DNA from: an uncultured Burkholderiales bacterium
Lineage (GTDB): Bacteria > Pseudomonadota > Gammaproteobacteria > Burkholderiales > Burkholderiaceae_C
Length of the DNA: 57,836 nucleotides
Reading direction: 5' to 3'
NCBI GenBank assembly: GCA_937873395.1
Contig: CALMYH010000149.1
Span: 1-57,836, forward strand
Part shown: in pieces, positions 30,774-39,196 of the stretch
Layout: each line of letters begins with the position of its first letter
Position numbering within the stretch: the first letter of the stretch is position 1
Made by a program: the position numbers and the translations under genes
The notes under the pieces: generated by a model
Database searches by the model: none
What the model was told of the DNA's origin: nothing
The model's input: only the letters and a program-made list of their open reading frames with translations

Positions 30774-31217
30774 ATGAACGCCAGCAACGAGACCCGGCTG
30801 TCGACCCCCAGCCTTTTCCACCTTGCCATTCACGTGACCGATCTGGATGCGGCCCGACGCTTCTACGGAGGCGTACTGGGTTGTGCGGAGGGGCGCAGCA
30901 CCGACACCTGGGTGGATTTCGACTTTTTCGGCCACCAGCTTTCGCTGCATCTGGGCGAACCCATCCGCACCGCCCGGACCGGACGGGTGGGTGAACACCT
31001 GGTGCCGATGCCACACTTCGGTCTGGTGCTGCTGTTGCCCCAGTGGCAGGCACTGGCTCGCCGCCTGGAAGACGCAGGTATCGAGTTCGTTCTGCGACCA
31101 CAGGTTCGTTTCGCAGGACAGCCAGGAGAGCAGTGGACCATGTTCTTCTGTGACCCGAGTGGCAATCCGCTGGAGGTCAAGGGTTTTGTATCGGTCGAGG
31201 GTGTCTACGCCCACTGA
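30774..31217 (+). CDS. VOC-superfamily protein (glyoxalase/dioxygenase fold)
   Basis: The protein has 147 residues with the paired beta-alpha-beta-beta-beta modules of the vicinal-oxygen-chelate fold: FHLAIHVTDLDAARRFYGGV at the N-terminus and FFCDPSGNPLEVKGF at the C-terminus. Likely metal ligands are the first histidine (FHLAIH), a central histidine (HQLSLHL or MPHFG) and the C-terminal Glu (PLEVK). The reaction is not known. The ATG at 30774 gives the family start; the frame opens six codons earlier. It converges with the FAH hydrolase gene. Confidence 0.8.
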   Translation: MNASNETRLSTPSLFHLAIHVTDLDAARRFYGGVLGCAEGRSTDTWVDFDFFGHQLSLHLGEPIRTARTGRVGEHLVPMPHFGLVLLLPQWQALARRLEDAGIEFVLRPQVRFAGQPGEQWTMFFCDPSGNPLEVKGFVSVEGVYAH

Positions 31218-31278
31218 GCCATGGCTGAGCCCAGGGCATCGTCACGCGTCGCCCTCCGGGCCACGGACAGGCGCGCCT

Positions 31279-32301
31279 TCAAGGTGGCACAGCCGCTTGC
31301 AGTGGGGCAATCCGCTGGTCAATGGCACCGAAGATGCTCTGGCCGTCGCGGCCTTTCATCTCGATCCGTATGCTGTCACCGAAAGCCATGTAGCCGGTGC
31401 TGGGCTTGCCGTCCAGCAAGGTCTCGATGGCCCGCTTCTCGGCAATGCAGGAGTACCCCTTGGGCCACTGCCGGCGACCATCGATCTCCACCGACCGGTT
31501 GCTGACGGTGCCCGAACCGACGATGCTGCCCGCACGCACGTGGCGGGTGCGCGCCATGTGGGCGATGAGTTGCCCGAAATGAAACGTCATCTCCGGCCCG
31601 GCATCGCACATGCCCACCCGCCGGCCGTTCCAGGTGCTTTGCAGCGCCAGGTGAACGCGGCCTCCCTGCCACGCTTCGCCCAGCTCGTCCGGCGTCACCG
31701 CCACCGGACCGAAGGCGGTGGCCGGCTTGCTCTGGAAGAAGCCGAAACCCTTGGCCAGCTCGCCCGGGACCAGGTGGCGCAGGCTGACATCGTTGACCAG
31801 CATCAGAAGACGGATGCCATCCAGTGCCTGCTCGGGTGTGGCCCCCATGGGCACATCGCCCGTGATGACGGCCAGCTCCGCCTCGAAGTCGATGCCCATG
31901 TCCTCACTGGGCACCACCACCGGATCACAAGGCCCCAGCAGATCGTCGCTGCCGCCCTGATACATGAGAGGATCTTCGTAGAAGCTGGCCGGCACCTCGG
32001 CCTGGCGGGCCGCCCGCACCAGTTCCACATGGTTGAGATAGGCCGAGCCGTCGGCCCACTGGTAGGCCCGCGGCAGGGGCGCCATGCACATGGACGGCTC
32101 GAACGGGAACGCGTGGCGAGCCTTGCCCTGGTTCAGGGTGAGGAACAGGTCCTCGAGTTGCGGAGCCAGGAAGTTCCAGTCGTCCAGCACCTGCTGCAGG
32201 CGGTGGGCGATCCCGGTCGCATAATGTGCGGTGGACAGGTCACGCGAGACCACGACCAGCTGGCCGTCGCGCGATCCGTCCTTGTAGGTGGCGAGTTTCA
32301 T
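31279..32301 (-). CDS. Fumarylacetoacetate hydrolase-family protein
   Basis: The protein has 340 residues. The N-terminal part (MKLATYKDGSRDGQLVVVSR) is of the FAA_hydro_N_2 type, followed by the catalytic FAH domain. The metal-binding acidic residues are in GIDFEAELAVI, with a downstream Asp (NDVSLR). The family cleaves carbon-carbon bonds in acylpyruvates such as fumarylacetoacetate or fumarylpyruvate from aromatic ring-cleavage pathways. GGAGA precedes the ATG. A divergent IclR regulator suggests a catabolic role. Substrate is inferred only at family level. Confidence 0.85.
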   Translation of the reverse strand: MKLATYKDGSRDGQLVVVSRDLSTAHYATGIAHRLQQVLDDWNFLAPQLEDLFLTLNQGKARHAFPFEPSMCMAPLPRAYQWADGSAYLNHVELVRAARQAEVPASFYEDPLMYQGGSDDLLGPCDPVVVPSEDMGIDFEAELAVITGDVPMGATPEQALDGIRLLMLVNDVSLRHLVPGELAKGFGFFQSKPATAFGPVAVTPDELGEAWQGGRVHLALQSTWNGRRVGMCDAGPEMTFHFGQLIAHMARTRHVRAGSIVGSGTVSNRSVEIDGRRQWPKGYSCIAEKRAIETLLDGKPSTGYMAFGDSIRIEMKGRDGQSIFGAIDQRIAPLQAAVPP

Positions 32302-32462
32302 GTCTTCTCCTGCTGTCGATCGGTTGTCCCGGGCCAGGCCAGGCCGGACCGGCACGGACGCGCCGCGACGGGACATGACCAAGCCGAACAGACCGCCATT
32401 GATGGCTTTCCGGTGGCAAGTCCGGCACCTCGGGCCGGCAGGGCCCACCCCTCTATTTCACC

Positions 32463-33344
32463 ATGGCCGAAACTTCTGACCCCCGCCCCTTCCTGACCGA
32501 AGCGGAAACAAGCGAGCATCCCGAGGACGACACGCCATCACGGGCCGGCATCCAGTCGGTCGAGGTGGGCTTCGAACTGCTCAAGGCCATGGCCGAGGCC
32601 ACCGGTCCGATGATGCTGCGCGACCTGGCCGCTGCCGCCGGCATGAGCGCCGCCAAAGCCCACCGCTACCTGGTGAGCTTCCAGCGCATGGGCCTGGTGG
32701 CCCAGGACCCGGTGAGCACGCGCTACGACCTGGGTCCGGCCGCGCTGCGCATCGGGCTGGCCAGCCTCAGCCGCATCGACGCGGTGCGGCTGGCGCGCGA
32801 GCGCATCCCGGTCCTGCTGGCCGAAACCGGTCACACCCTGGCGATTGCCGTCTGGGGCAACCACGGCCCGACCATGGTGCACTGGGCCGAAGCCCCGAAA
32901 TCCGCGCCCGTCACCCTTCGCCTGGGCGATGTCATGCCCCTGCTCACGTCGGCCACCGGGCGCTGTTTCGCCGCCTTCATGGGCGTCGAGGGACGAGATG
33001 CCCAGCGGGTGGAGCCCATGATCCGTGAGGAGCTGACCATGATCGCCCAACTGCCCCGCAACGGCATGCCGCTGGAAGACGTCCCCCGCAACCTGCCGGA
33101 AGTGGCCCTGATGCTGGAGGAAACGCGCCGGCGGGGCATGGCGCGCGTGGTGCACAGCATGGTGCCCGGCATCGGCGGATTCTGTGCCCCGGTCTTTGAT
33201 GTCCAGGGCAGGCTGGCACTGGGCCTCGTGGTGCTCGGTTCAGTGGCGACACTGGACACCAGCTGGAACGGGACGCCTGCCACCGCGCTCCTGCGCTGCG
33301 CGCAACGCCTGAGCGCAGATCTGGGTTTTGTCGATCGGCCATGA
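32463..33344 (+). CDS. IclR-family transcriptional regulator
   Basis: The protein has 293 residues. The winged helix (GIQSVEVGFELLKAMAEATG, LAAAAGMSAAKAHRYLVSFQ) is followed by the IclR effector domain, with GHTLAIAVWGNHG, LLTSATGRCFAAF and GFCAPVFDVQGRLALGLVV. IclR proteins often regulate aromatic-acid or glyoxylate catabolism. It is divergent from the FAH hydrolase gene, its likely target. The stop overlaps the DUF3108 start (ATGA). The 160-bp divergent gap shows no operator I can define. Confidence 0.88.
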   Translation: MAETSDPRPFLTEAETSEHPEDDTPSRAGIQSVEVGFELLKAMAEATGPMMLRDLAAAAGMSAAKAHRYLVSFQRMGLVAQDPVSTRYDLGPAALRIGLASLSRIDAVRLARERIPVLLAETGHTLAIAVWGNHGPTMVHWAEAPKSAPVTLRLGDVMPLLTSATGRCFAAFMGVEGRDAQRVEPMIREELTMIAQLPRNGMPLEDVPRNLPEVALMLEETRRRGMARVVHSMVPGIGGFCAPVFDVQGRLALGLVVLGSVATLDTSWNGTPATALLRCAQRLSADLGFVDRP

Positions 33345-34192
33345 GCCAGCGAAGCTGCTCAAGCCTTGGCAGGCGCGTCACGCGCCGGCTGCCGGGGATG
33401 GCACTTGCAGCGGCCCTGATGGGCCCGGGCTGGCCGGGGGTGCAGGCCGGCACGCCGGAGCCGGGGCAAGTCGGTCGGCCTGCTCCGGCCCAAGTCTCGG
33501 TGCCGGACAGACCGGACGCGGTGACGAGCCAACTGCCCGAATGGCGAACCCGTGGTCTGCCTGCCGCCCTGCCACCCGACAGCGCGCGGCTGCTGTATGA
33601 CGTCACGGGCCAGTCAGGGCGGGCCAGATACCAGGCCAGCGGCGCCCTGGTATGGGACCGGCGGGGATCTGCCTACGATGCCCAGATGCGCATCAGCGCC
33701 TTTCTGGTGGGCAGCCGGACACAGCGCAGCAGTGGCCGGCTGGACAGCACCGGACTTCACCCGGACCAATTCGTGGACACCAGCCGCCGCGAACGGGAAG
33801 TCCGCTTCGACAGCGCCTCGGCCCGCATCACCTACTCTGAAAACGCCCGTCAGGACGTCCTTCTGCCGGGCGCCCAGGACCGCCTGAGTGTGCTGCTCCA
33901 GCTGGCCAGCCTGCTCAACGCCCGGCCACCGGTCCAGGGGCAACGCTTCCAGATGCAGGTGGTCGGCGCCTCGGACGCCGAAGCGTGGGAATTCGAGGTG
34001 GTCGGACTCGAACAGCCCACGGTACCCGCCGGGCGGATGCCCGCCTGGCACCTCCAGCGTGTGGCTCGGCACCCCAACGACACCCGGCTTTCCGTCTGGC
34101 TGGCCCCGCAATTGCAGCACCTGCCTGTGCGGCTGAGCCTGCGACACGCGAATGGCGACCAGGTGGAGCAGAGCCTGCGCCGTCACCCCTGA
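33341..34192 (+). CDS. DUF3108-type exported protein
   Basis: The protein has 283 residues with a probable N-terminal signal peptide (RRVTRRLPGMALAAALMGPG). The core (LLYDVTGQSGRARYQASGAL ... AYDAQMRISAFLVGSRTQRS ... ITYSENARQDVLLPGAQDRL) matches the DUF3108 pattern of periplasmic beta-rich proteins common in betaproteobacteria. Function is unknown. The ATG overlaps the iclR stop by four bases, which couples translation, though a functional link is not obvious. Confidence 0.75.
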   Translation: MSQRSCSSLGRRVTRRLPGMALAAALMGPGWPGVQAGTPEPGQVGRPAPAQVSVPDRPDAVTSQLPEWRTRGLPAALPPDSARLLYDVTGQSGRARYQASGALVWDRRGSAYDAQMRISAFLVGSRTQRSSGRLDSTGLHPDQFVDTSRREREVRFDSASARITYSENARQDVLLPGAQDRLSVLLQLASLLNARPPVQGQRFQMQVVGASDAEAWEFEVVGLEQPTVPAGRMPAWHLQRVARHPNDTRLSVWLAPQLQHLPVRLSLRHANGDQVEQSLRRHP

Positions 34193-34207
34193 AATCGGCC
34201 CGTTCAG

Positions 34208-34227
34208 GAACCGCCGGGGCCGGCGGC
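34208..34227 (+). other. GC-rich hairpin after the DUF3108 gene
   Basis: CCGCCG-GGGC-CGGCGG (34211-34226) forms a 6-bp stem with a 4-nt loop 18 bp after the stop codon. No T-run follows, so it is at best a Rho-assisted or weak terminator. Confidence 0.35.
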
Positions 34228-34248
34228 GTCTCAAAAACCGCACGGTTC

Positions 34249-34277
34249 TTGCATTTTTCCGGGGCGATCCCAGATAA
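34249..34277 (+). promoter_or_regulatory. Possible promoter of the DUF3567 gene
   Basis: TTGCAT (34249-34254) and AGATAA (34272-34277) are spaced by 17 bp, about 85 bp before the start codon. A second -10-like ATATAA lies near 34313-34320. Consensus-based only. Confidence 0.4.
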
Positions 34278-34364
34278 AGGGCGTCGGCGCTGCAGAAAGC
34301 GGCGCCTTTGCCGATATAAGGAACATCAGCGTTCAGGTTATTCCCTTTGAAGGACATTTCAGTC

Positions 34365-34649
34365 ATGCACATGCTCTACGACTCGGAATCCTTTGCGGTG
34401 GTCCACATCCTGGCCAATGCCCCGATGGATGGGGATCAGCGCGAACATGACGGCCCCCAGATTCCGAGGCACGGCTTCGAGATCGTGGACAAGCGCTCGG
34501 GCAAGGAGGTCTACCTAGATGGCTCCTGGGCGGAAATGTTCCAGTCCCAGATTCAGGCCTGGCAGCAGAACACCCCGTCACAAGAGGAAGTGGAAGACAC
34601 GCTGGAAGGCTACGCCACCCTGGCGCAAATGCCTGTCGTCATGCACTGA
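34365..34649 (+). CDS. DUF3567 protein
   Basis: The protein has 94 residues and matches the small DUF3567 family found almost only in betaproteobacteria: MHMLYDSESFAVVHI, then GFEIVDKRSGKEVYLDGSWA and a C-terminal PVVMH. Function unknown. The ATG at 34365 is preferred because AAGGA lies 10 nt upstream and it gives the family's MHMLY start; the frame extends six codons up to a TTG. The gene stands alone between a DUF3108 gene and a binding-protein gene. Confidence 0.82.
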   Translation: MHMLYDSESFAVVHILANAPMDGDQREHDGPQIPRHGFEIVDKRSGKEVYLDGSWAEMFQSQIQAWQQNTPSQEEVEDTLEGYATLAQMPVVMH

Positions 34650-34844
34650 CACAGGCGTGATGTAGTTGCCAGACGCGCGGGTTTTCGCACACCCCAGCGA
34701 ACCCAGTCAGACAGCAGGCTGTGCCGGCCGAGATACTCTCCAGGCTTCAAAAAAAACACGGGTGGGGGTATTGCTCGGTGGCTTGGGGACATTGGCGCTC
34801 CCCAGCGGCCACAGAACCTCACCCAGTCATGCCTTGGAGGTTGC

Positions 34845-35984
34845 GTGTCCATCCTGCTTCGTCACATCATCGGTGCCGTGTCGGCGCTGCTTCTGGCCAC
34901 GGCTGCCTCGGCACAGGTGGGCGTGTCCCCCACTCAGATTGTCATCGGTCAGACCCTCACACTGCAAAATGGTCAGAACGCCTACGGTGTGGATGTGACC
35001 GAAGGCGTACAGGCGGCACTCGACCGGGTTAACCGCAGTGGCGGCGTTTTTGGTCGCCGGATCAGCGTGAAGTTGCTCGACGACAACAACCAGGCCGCCC
35101 AGGCTGAAGCCAATGCTCGAAGCCTGATCAACCTCGATAAGGTCTTTCTGGTCTTCGGCTCGATCGAAGGAGGACCATCCATGGCTGTGCTCAAAGCGAC
35201 CACCGAACTTGGCACCCCTTTCTTCGCGCCCATGGCCGGGTCTCCGGGGCTGCGAACGCCCCATCAGCCGCTGGTATTCCCGGTGCGAGCCGAGCACAAG
35301 GCGGAGTTCAGGGCGTTGATGGCACATGCCCGCAGTCTGGGCATGACCCGGGTCGCCTTCTTCCGGTCCGATTCAGAGACGGGCCAGCAACACCTGGCCA
35401 ACGTCCAGCGCCTGGCCCAGGAACTGAACCTGGAGCTGGTGGCCGACCTGGCGTTCAAGTCTGACATCGACGCCGCCGGCATCTCCGCCATGGCGGCGCA
35501 GCTGGCGAACAGCAAGGCCCAGATGGTGTTCAACCATGGCGGCATCGGCACTTACGAGAAACTGATCCGGCGCAGCCGTGAAACAGGTGGTCGCACACAG
35601 TTCTATGCGGTCAATTCCGGGTCCACGCAGCTGGCACAGAGTCTGGGGCCACTGGCCCACGGCATGATCTTTGCCCAGGTCCTGCCCAGCCCTTGGGAGC
35701 GCAAGACTGAGGCATCCCGTGCCTATCAGGAAGCCTACACCCGGTTCAAGCCGGGCAAGGGGTTTTCGTATGGCAGCTTTGAAGGCTACCTGAGTGCCAT
35801 GGCATTGGTGGAGGCTCTGCGGCGTGCCGGGCCTCAACCCACTCGCGACAGCTTTGTGGCCGGTCTACGAAACGTTGTTCTGGACGTGCATGGTCTGCAG
35901 ATCAGCTTTCGCAACGGTGACCACGCTGGCTTGCCTTTGGTGGACCTGGCCATCTACACACGCGACGGCAGATTCATGCACTGA
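34845..35984 (+). CDS. ABC transporter binding protein, branched-chain amino acid type
   Basis: The protein has 379 residues. A signal peptide (IIGAVSALLLATAASAQ) is followed by the family start VGVSPTQIVIGQTLTLQNG and the periplasmic binding protein type 1 fold (VDVTEGVQAALDRVNRSGGV, FGSIEGGPSMAVL). Such LivK-like proteins bind amino acids, aromatics or urea. No permease or ATPase gene is adjacent, so it may serve another transporter or a sensor. The start is GTG with GGAGG seven bases upstream. Confidence 0.85.
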   Translation: MSILLRHIIGAVSALLLATAASAQVGVSPTQIVIGQTLTLQNGQNAYGVDVTEGVQAALDRVNRSGGVFGRRISVKLLDDNNQAAQAEANARSLINLDKVFLVFGSIEGGPSMAVLKATTELGTPFFAPMAGSPGLRTPHQPLVFPVRAEHKAEFRALMAHARSLGMTRVAFFRSDSETGQQHLANVQRLAQELNLELVADLAFKSDIDAAGISAMAAQLANSKAQMVFNHGGIGTYEKLIRRSRETGGRTQFYAVNSGSTQLAQSLGPLAHGMIFAQVLPSPWERKTEASRAYQEAYTRFKPGKGFSYGSFEGYLSAMALVEALRRAGPQPTRDSFVAGLRNVVLDVHGLQISFRNGDHAGLPLVDLAIYTRDGRFMH

Positions 35985-35999
35985 ACCTGAGGCAAACGC

Positions 36000-37085
36000 T
36001 CAATCCAGTGGCCAGCGGCGCTGCAGCCAGGCATACACCGGTTCGGCGAGCACCAGCACAGCGACCAGCCTGCAGACCTGAAACGCGGTCACGACCGGTA
36101 CGCCCAGCTCAAGCACCTTCGCGGTGATGGCCATTTCGGCAATGCCCCCCGGTGATGTGCCCAGCACCAGCGTCGCCCAGGGAAGATCCGTCCACCGGGC
36201 CAGCCCCCACGCAAAAATGGCACACACCAGCATCATGACCCCGGTGGCGGCCGCGACGCTGGCGAGCCAACGCGGCGCCGTGCGCAGGAAGCCAGGCGTG
36301 AACCGCACACCCAGGCTCACGCCGATCACCAGTTGGGCCGCGTTGGTCAGCCACACCGGAATGGCCGACAGCTCGACACCGCTCAAGGTCAACACCATGG
36401 TCACCACCAGCGCCCCCATGAACCAGGGATTGGCCCGCCCGAGCCGCTGCATCAGCAGGGCGCCGGCCAGGGTCCACAGAGCCAACTGGACCAGCCCCAC
36501 CCATTGCACCTCGCGCACCCCGGGCAGGTTGACATCCAGCCCGCGCACACCCCAGGCCTGAATCACAAAAGGAATCGTCACGGTCACCAGCAGCACCCGC
36601 AGGCTGTGGGCCGACGCCACCAGGTCGGTCCGCGCGCCCCGACGCTCGGCGATCAGGGTCATTTCCGACGCGCCGCCGATGGCGCCGGCAAAGTAGGTGG
36701 TCGCACGCCACTGGGCGGCGCCGGGCCCCATCTCCGGCGCCGCATGCCAGCGGTGAAGACAGAAGGAAAAAGCCAGTCCCAGCGCCAGCGCCCAGGCGAT
36801 GCCCAGACCGATCGCCCACCACAGGCTGGCCACCAGCGCACCGACCACCGGCGTGAAATAGAGGCCCAACGCGGTGCCGATCACCCACTGACCGCTGTTG
36901 CGCAAAACGTTGGCGCTCAGCGTGCGTGCCCCGAGCACCGAAGCCAGCGAGGTGGCCAGCAACGGACCGATCATCCAGGGAATGGGGGTGCCGAGCCAGA
37001 CGCAGGCAAGGGCCGCAAACAAGGCCAAGCACAGGGTCAGCAGGCAGCGCCAGAGACGGCGCAGCGAATCGGAAGACGGGGACAT
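36000..37085 (-). CDS. AbrB-family membrane protein
   Basis: The protein has 361 residues with about ten hydrophobic helices arranged as two related halves. Repeated motifs PWMIGPLLATSLASVLGAR and NPWFMGALVVTMVLTLSGV are typical of the family annotated as ammonia monooxygenase/AbrB-like. A GTSPGGIAEMAI motif in the second half and FAGAIGGASEMTLIAERRG in the first mark the duplicated unit. Transport or regulatory function is unproved. The start is the ATG ending at 37085. Confidence 0.8.
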   Translation of the reverse strand: MSPSSDSLRRLWRCLLTLCLALFAALACVWLGTPIPWMIGPLLATSLASVLGARTLSANVLRNSGQWVIGTALGLYFTPVVGALVASLWWAIGLGIAWALALGLAFSFCLHRWHAAPEMGPGAAQWRATTYFAGAIGGASEMTLIAERRGARTDLVASAHSLRVLLVTVTIPFVIQAWGVRGLDVNLPGVREVQWVGLVQLALWTLAGALLMQRLGRANPWFMGALVVTMVLTLSGVELSAIPVWLTNAAQLVIGVSLGVRFTPGFLRTAPRWLASVAAATGVMMLVCAIFAWGLARWTDLPWATLVLGTSPGGIAEMAITAKVLELGVPVVTAFQVCRLVAVLVLAEPVYAWLQRRWPLD

Positions 37086-37151
37086 GGGGAGGGCGTTTGT
37101 GGTGCCGGGGCGCAGCAGACCCCGACACCCAGCTCGGGGATTCAAAAGGCG

Positions 37152-37157
37152 TAGTAT
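37152..37157 (+). promoter_or_regulatory. -10-like hexamer for a leaderless chaN-like mRNA
   Basis: TAGTAT ends 6 nt before the ATG at 37164; there is no ribosome-binding site in the gap. Confidence 0.42.
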
Positions 37158-37163
37158 CGCCAG

Positions 37164-38039
37164 ATGATCCGCTCCTGCGCATGGACTGCCCTGTTGCTGT
37201 CGGCGACCCTGTGGGCTGGCGGCTGTTCGTCCGGCGCAGCGGTGGCCGTGGCCGGTGAGTCATCGGGTGCCCCCCTGGCCCGCTCGCCGTCGCTGGACGC
37301 GTTGCCGCAGCGCCCCCTGTGGTTGCTGGGAGAGCAGCACGATGCCCCCGCCCACCAGAGCCTGCAGGTCGAGGTGGTCGGTACGCTGGCGGGACAGGGC
37401 CGTCTGGCCGCCGTCGTGGTCGAGATGGTCGAAGCCGGTCGCGGCACCGCCGGGCTGGAGCCGGGCGCCGCCGAAACCCGCGTGCGGGCGGCGCTGGATT
37501 GGACCGACGAGCGCAACCTCAGCGGTTGGCCCTGGTCCAGCTACGGACCGATGATCATGGCCGCGGTGCGGGCCGGTGTGCCGGTTCTCGGCGGCAACCT
37601 GCCGCGGTCACGACAACGCGAGGCCATGGCCGACACGGCACTGGACCGGCTGCTCGACGCGGAACAACTGGCGCGCCAGCAGGCCCTGGTGCGCGACGGG
37701 CACTGCGGGCTGCTGCCGGAAGCGCAGATCGCCCCCATGACCCGCATCCAGCTGGCCCGTGACCGCTCACTGGCCGCGGTGGCGGCTGGCGCCGTCCAGA
37801 CGGGCCGGACGGTGCTGCTGGTGGCCGGCAACGAGCATGTGCGCCGTGACCTGGGTGTGCCCCGCCACCTGCCGGCGGACCTGCAGGTCCTGGTGCTGCA
37901 GGCGCGCAGCCGACCGGCCAGCACGGCCGACGCGACGGCCTTCACCGGGCCAGGTCTGCAGGCCGATCACACCTGGCTGACACCACCGCTCCCTGAGCGC
38001 GACTATTGCGCCGAGTTGCGTCAGCGCTTCGGCCGCTGA
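37164..38039 (+). CDS. ChaN-like haem-binding lipoprotein
   Basis: The protein has 291 residues. The N-terminus is a lipoprotein signal ending in LWAGGC (Cys21 as lipid attachment site). The mature domain has the ChaN/Tiki pattern: LGEQHDAPAHQSLQVEVVG, VVVEMVEAGR and LVAGNEHVRRDLGVPRHL. ChaN-like proteins bind haem and contribute to iron acquisition, held on a membrane by the lipid. It is divergent from the AbrB-family gene. Confidence 0.8.
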   Translation: MIRSCAWTALLLSATLWAGGCSSGAAVAVAGESSGAPLARSPSLDALPQRPLWLLGEQHDAPAHQSLQVEVVGTLAGQGRLAAVVVEMVEAGRGTAGLEPGAAETRVRAALDWTDERNLSGWPWSSYGPMIMAAVRAGVPVLGGNLPRSRQREAMADTALDRLLDAEQLARQQALVRDGHCGLLPEAQIAPMTRIQLARDRSLAAVAAGAVQTGRTVLLVAGNEHVRRDLGVPRHLPADLQVLVLQARSRPASTADATAFTGPGLQADHTWLTPPLPERDYCAELRQRFGR

Positions 38040-38047
38040 TGGCAGCC

Positions 38048-38064
38048 CCTGGCGCCACGCCAGG
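38048..38064. terminator. Hairpin between ChaN-like and zinc-ribbon genes
   Basis: CCTGGCG (38048-38054) and CGCCAGG (38058-38064) form a perfect 7-bp stem with a 3-nt loop, between two convergent genes. It is likely bidirectional; no T-run. Confidence 0.5.
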
Positions 38065-38073
38065 CCCAACGCC

Positions 38074-39156
38074 TCACTCGAACTGGAACAACACCACCAG
38101 GACCACCAGGGCCAGCAGCACGGCCAGCCCGATCTTGACCCAGCTCTTGGGATACTCGCCCGCCACCTGGCCGGTGTACCCGTTGACGACTCCCTGAAAA
38201 TCGCGTGCGCCGTAGCGATAGCTCACGAGCCATACCGGCAGCAGGACGTGCTTGAAGGTCTGGTGCTCGAAACGGGCGTCCATGCGCAGGTTGCGGTGGG
38301 TGTCGGCCCGCATGTCCTGCACACACAGGCGTTCCAGCGTCTGCAGCATGCGCTGGCGACCCTGCTCGGCCGCGCCCTTGAGATCCAGCGCATAGCGCTC
38401 CACGGTCCAGCCACTCAGGTAGCCGGCGTCGTAGGGGACGAGTTCGGTGGTGGTCGGAAACGGTTCGATGGCACGAAGCAGACCCGAATGCACACCCCGT
38501 GAGCCACACACCAGCGTGTCGTCGAAATGGAAGGCCACCTGTCCAGCCACGCGACGCCAGCGTACCTGCTGGCGCTTGTCCTTGTCCCGGTAGTAGGTGC
38601 CCGCCTCGGCGGTGTAGCGGGCCGAAGCCTCGGCGTCGAAGGTCCAGTAGGGCAGATAAACCCCGTGCAAGGTGTCGGTGAGCACCCGGCGCTTGAACGC
38701 ATTGGGTGCCCAGAAACGGCTGCCATACCACTGCCGAAGCCGCCCGCGGGCCTGTGCCTCGCTCTGGCTGAACGGCAGCAGGCTCTGGGGACGGATGACG
38801 TCGGTCCCTTCATCGAAGGGCACCAGCGCGGTCGAACCACAGAAGTCGCAGGCCCGCCCCTGCTGTTCGGCGCTGAAAAAGCTGATGGCCTGGCAATGCT
38901 GGCAACGGACCTGACGGCGCTGGGCCTGCCAGCCCCGCTCCTGCGCCGGGACCGAGCGCAAGGCCTGGACCAGGTCGTGCTCGACGATCTCACCCGCCAC
39001 CGCCAGCTCGTGCGGCGACTCGGTGCCGCAATAGGCACACACCAGGGCCTGCTTGCCCGGGTGCCAGCGCGCCTCGCCGCCGCAGGCCGGGCAGGCAAAC
39101 TTCTGCTGGGCGCGGTGCGCGTCAGCGGCGCCCGATGGGGGTTCCGGCGCGTTCAC
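38074..39156 (-). CDS. Zinc-ribbon protein with C-terminal membrane anchor
   Basis: The protein has about 360 residues. Two zinc ribbons lie at the N-terminus: CPACGGEARWHPG with CAYCG, and CQHCQAISFFS with CDFCGS. A beta-rich region follows (LHGVYLPYWTFDAEASARYT), and a single C-terminal helix (IGLAVLLALVVLVVLFQF) anchors it. It lies just downstream of an SPFH gene. The pair recalls the zinc-ribbon and SPFH proteins of the Bacillus YdjGHI/PspA membrane-stress set; that comparison is inference. The start is a GTG, chosen to avoid overlap with the SPFH gene; uncertain. Confidence 0.72.
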   Translation of the reverse strand: MNAPEPPSGAADAHRAQQKFACPACGGEARWHPGKQALVCAYCGTESPHELAVAGEIVEHDLVQALRSVPAQERGWQAQRRQVRCQHCQAISFFSAEQQGRACDFCGSTALVPFDEGTDVIRPQSLLPFSQSEAQARGRLRQWYGSRFWAPNAFKRRVLTDTLHGVYLPYWTFDAEASARYTAEAGTYYRDKDKRQQVRWRRVAGQVAFHFDDTLVCGSRGVHSGLLRAIEPFPTTTELVPYDAGYLSGWTVERYALDLKGAAEQGRQRMLQTLERLCVQDMRADTHRNLRMDARFEHQTFKHVLLPVWLVSYRYGARDFQGVVNGYTGQVAGEYPKSWVKIGLAVLLALVVLVVLFQFE

Positions 39157-39196
39157 GAGGCGGCCGGCCCGACTGACCCGTTCTGCCGCATGGCCC

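Noticed and set aside
34208-34227. Classical Rho-independent terminator after the DUF3108 gene
   Set aside because: The stem is good but no T-run follows, so I list it only as a hairpin.
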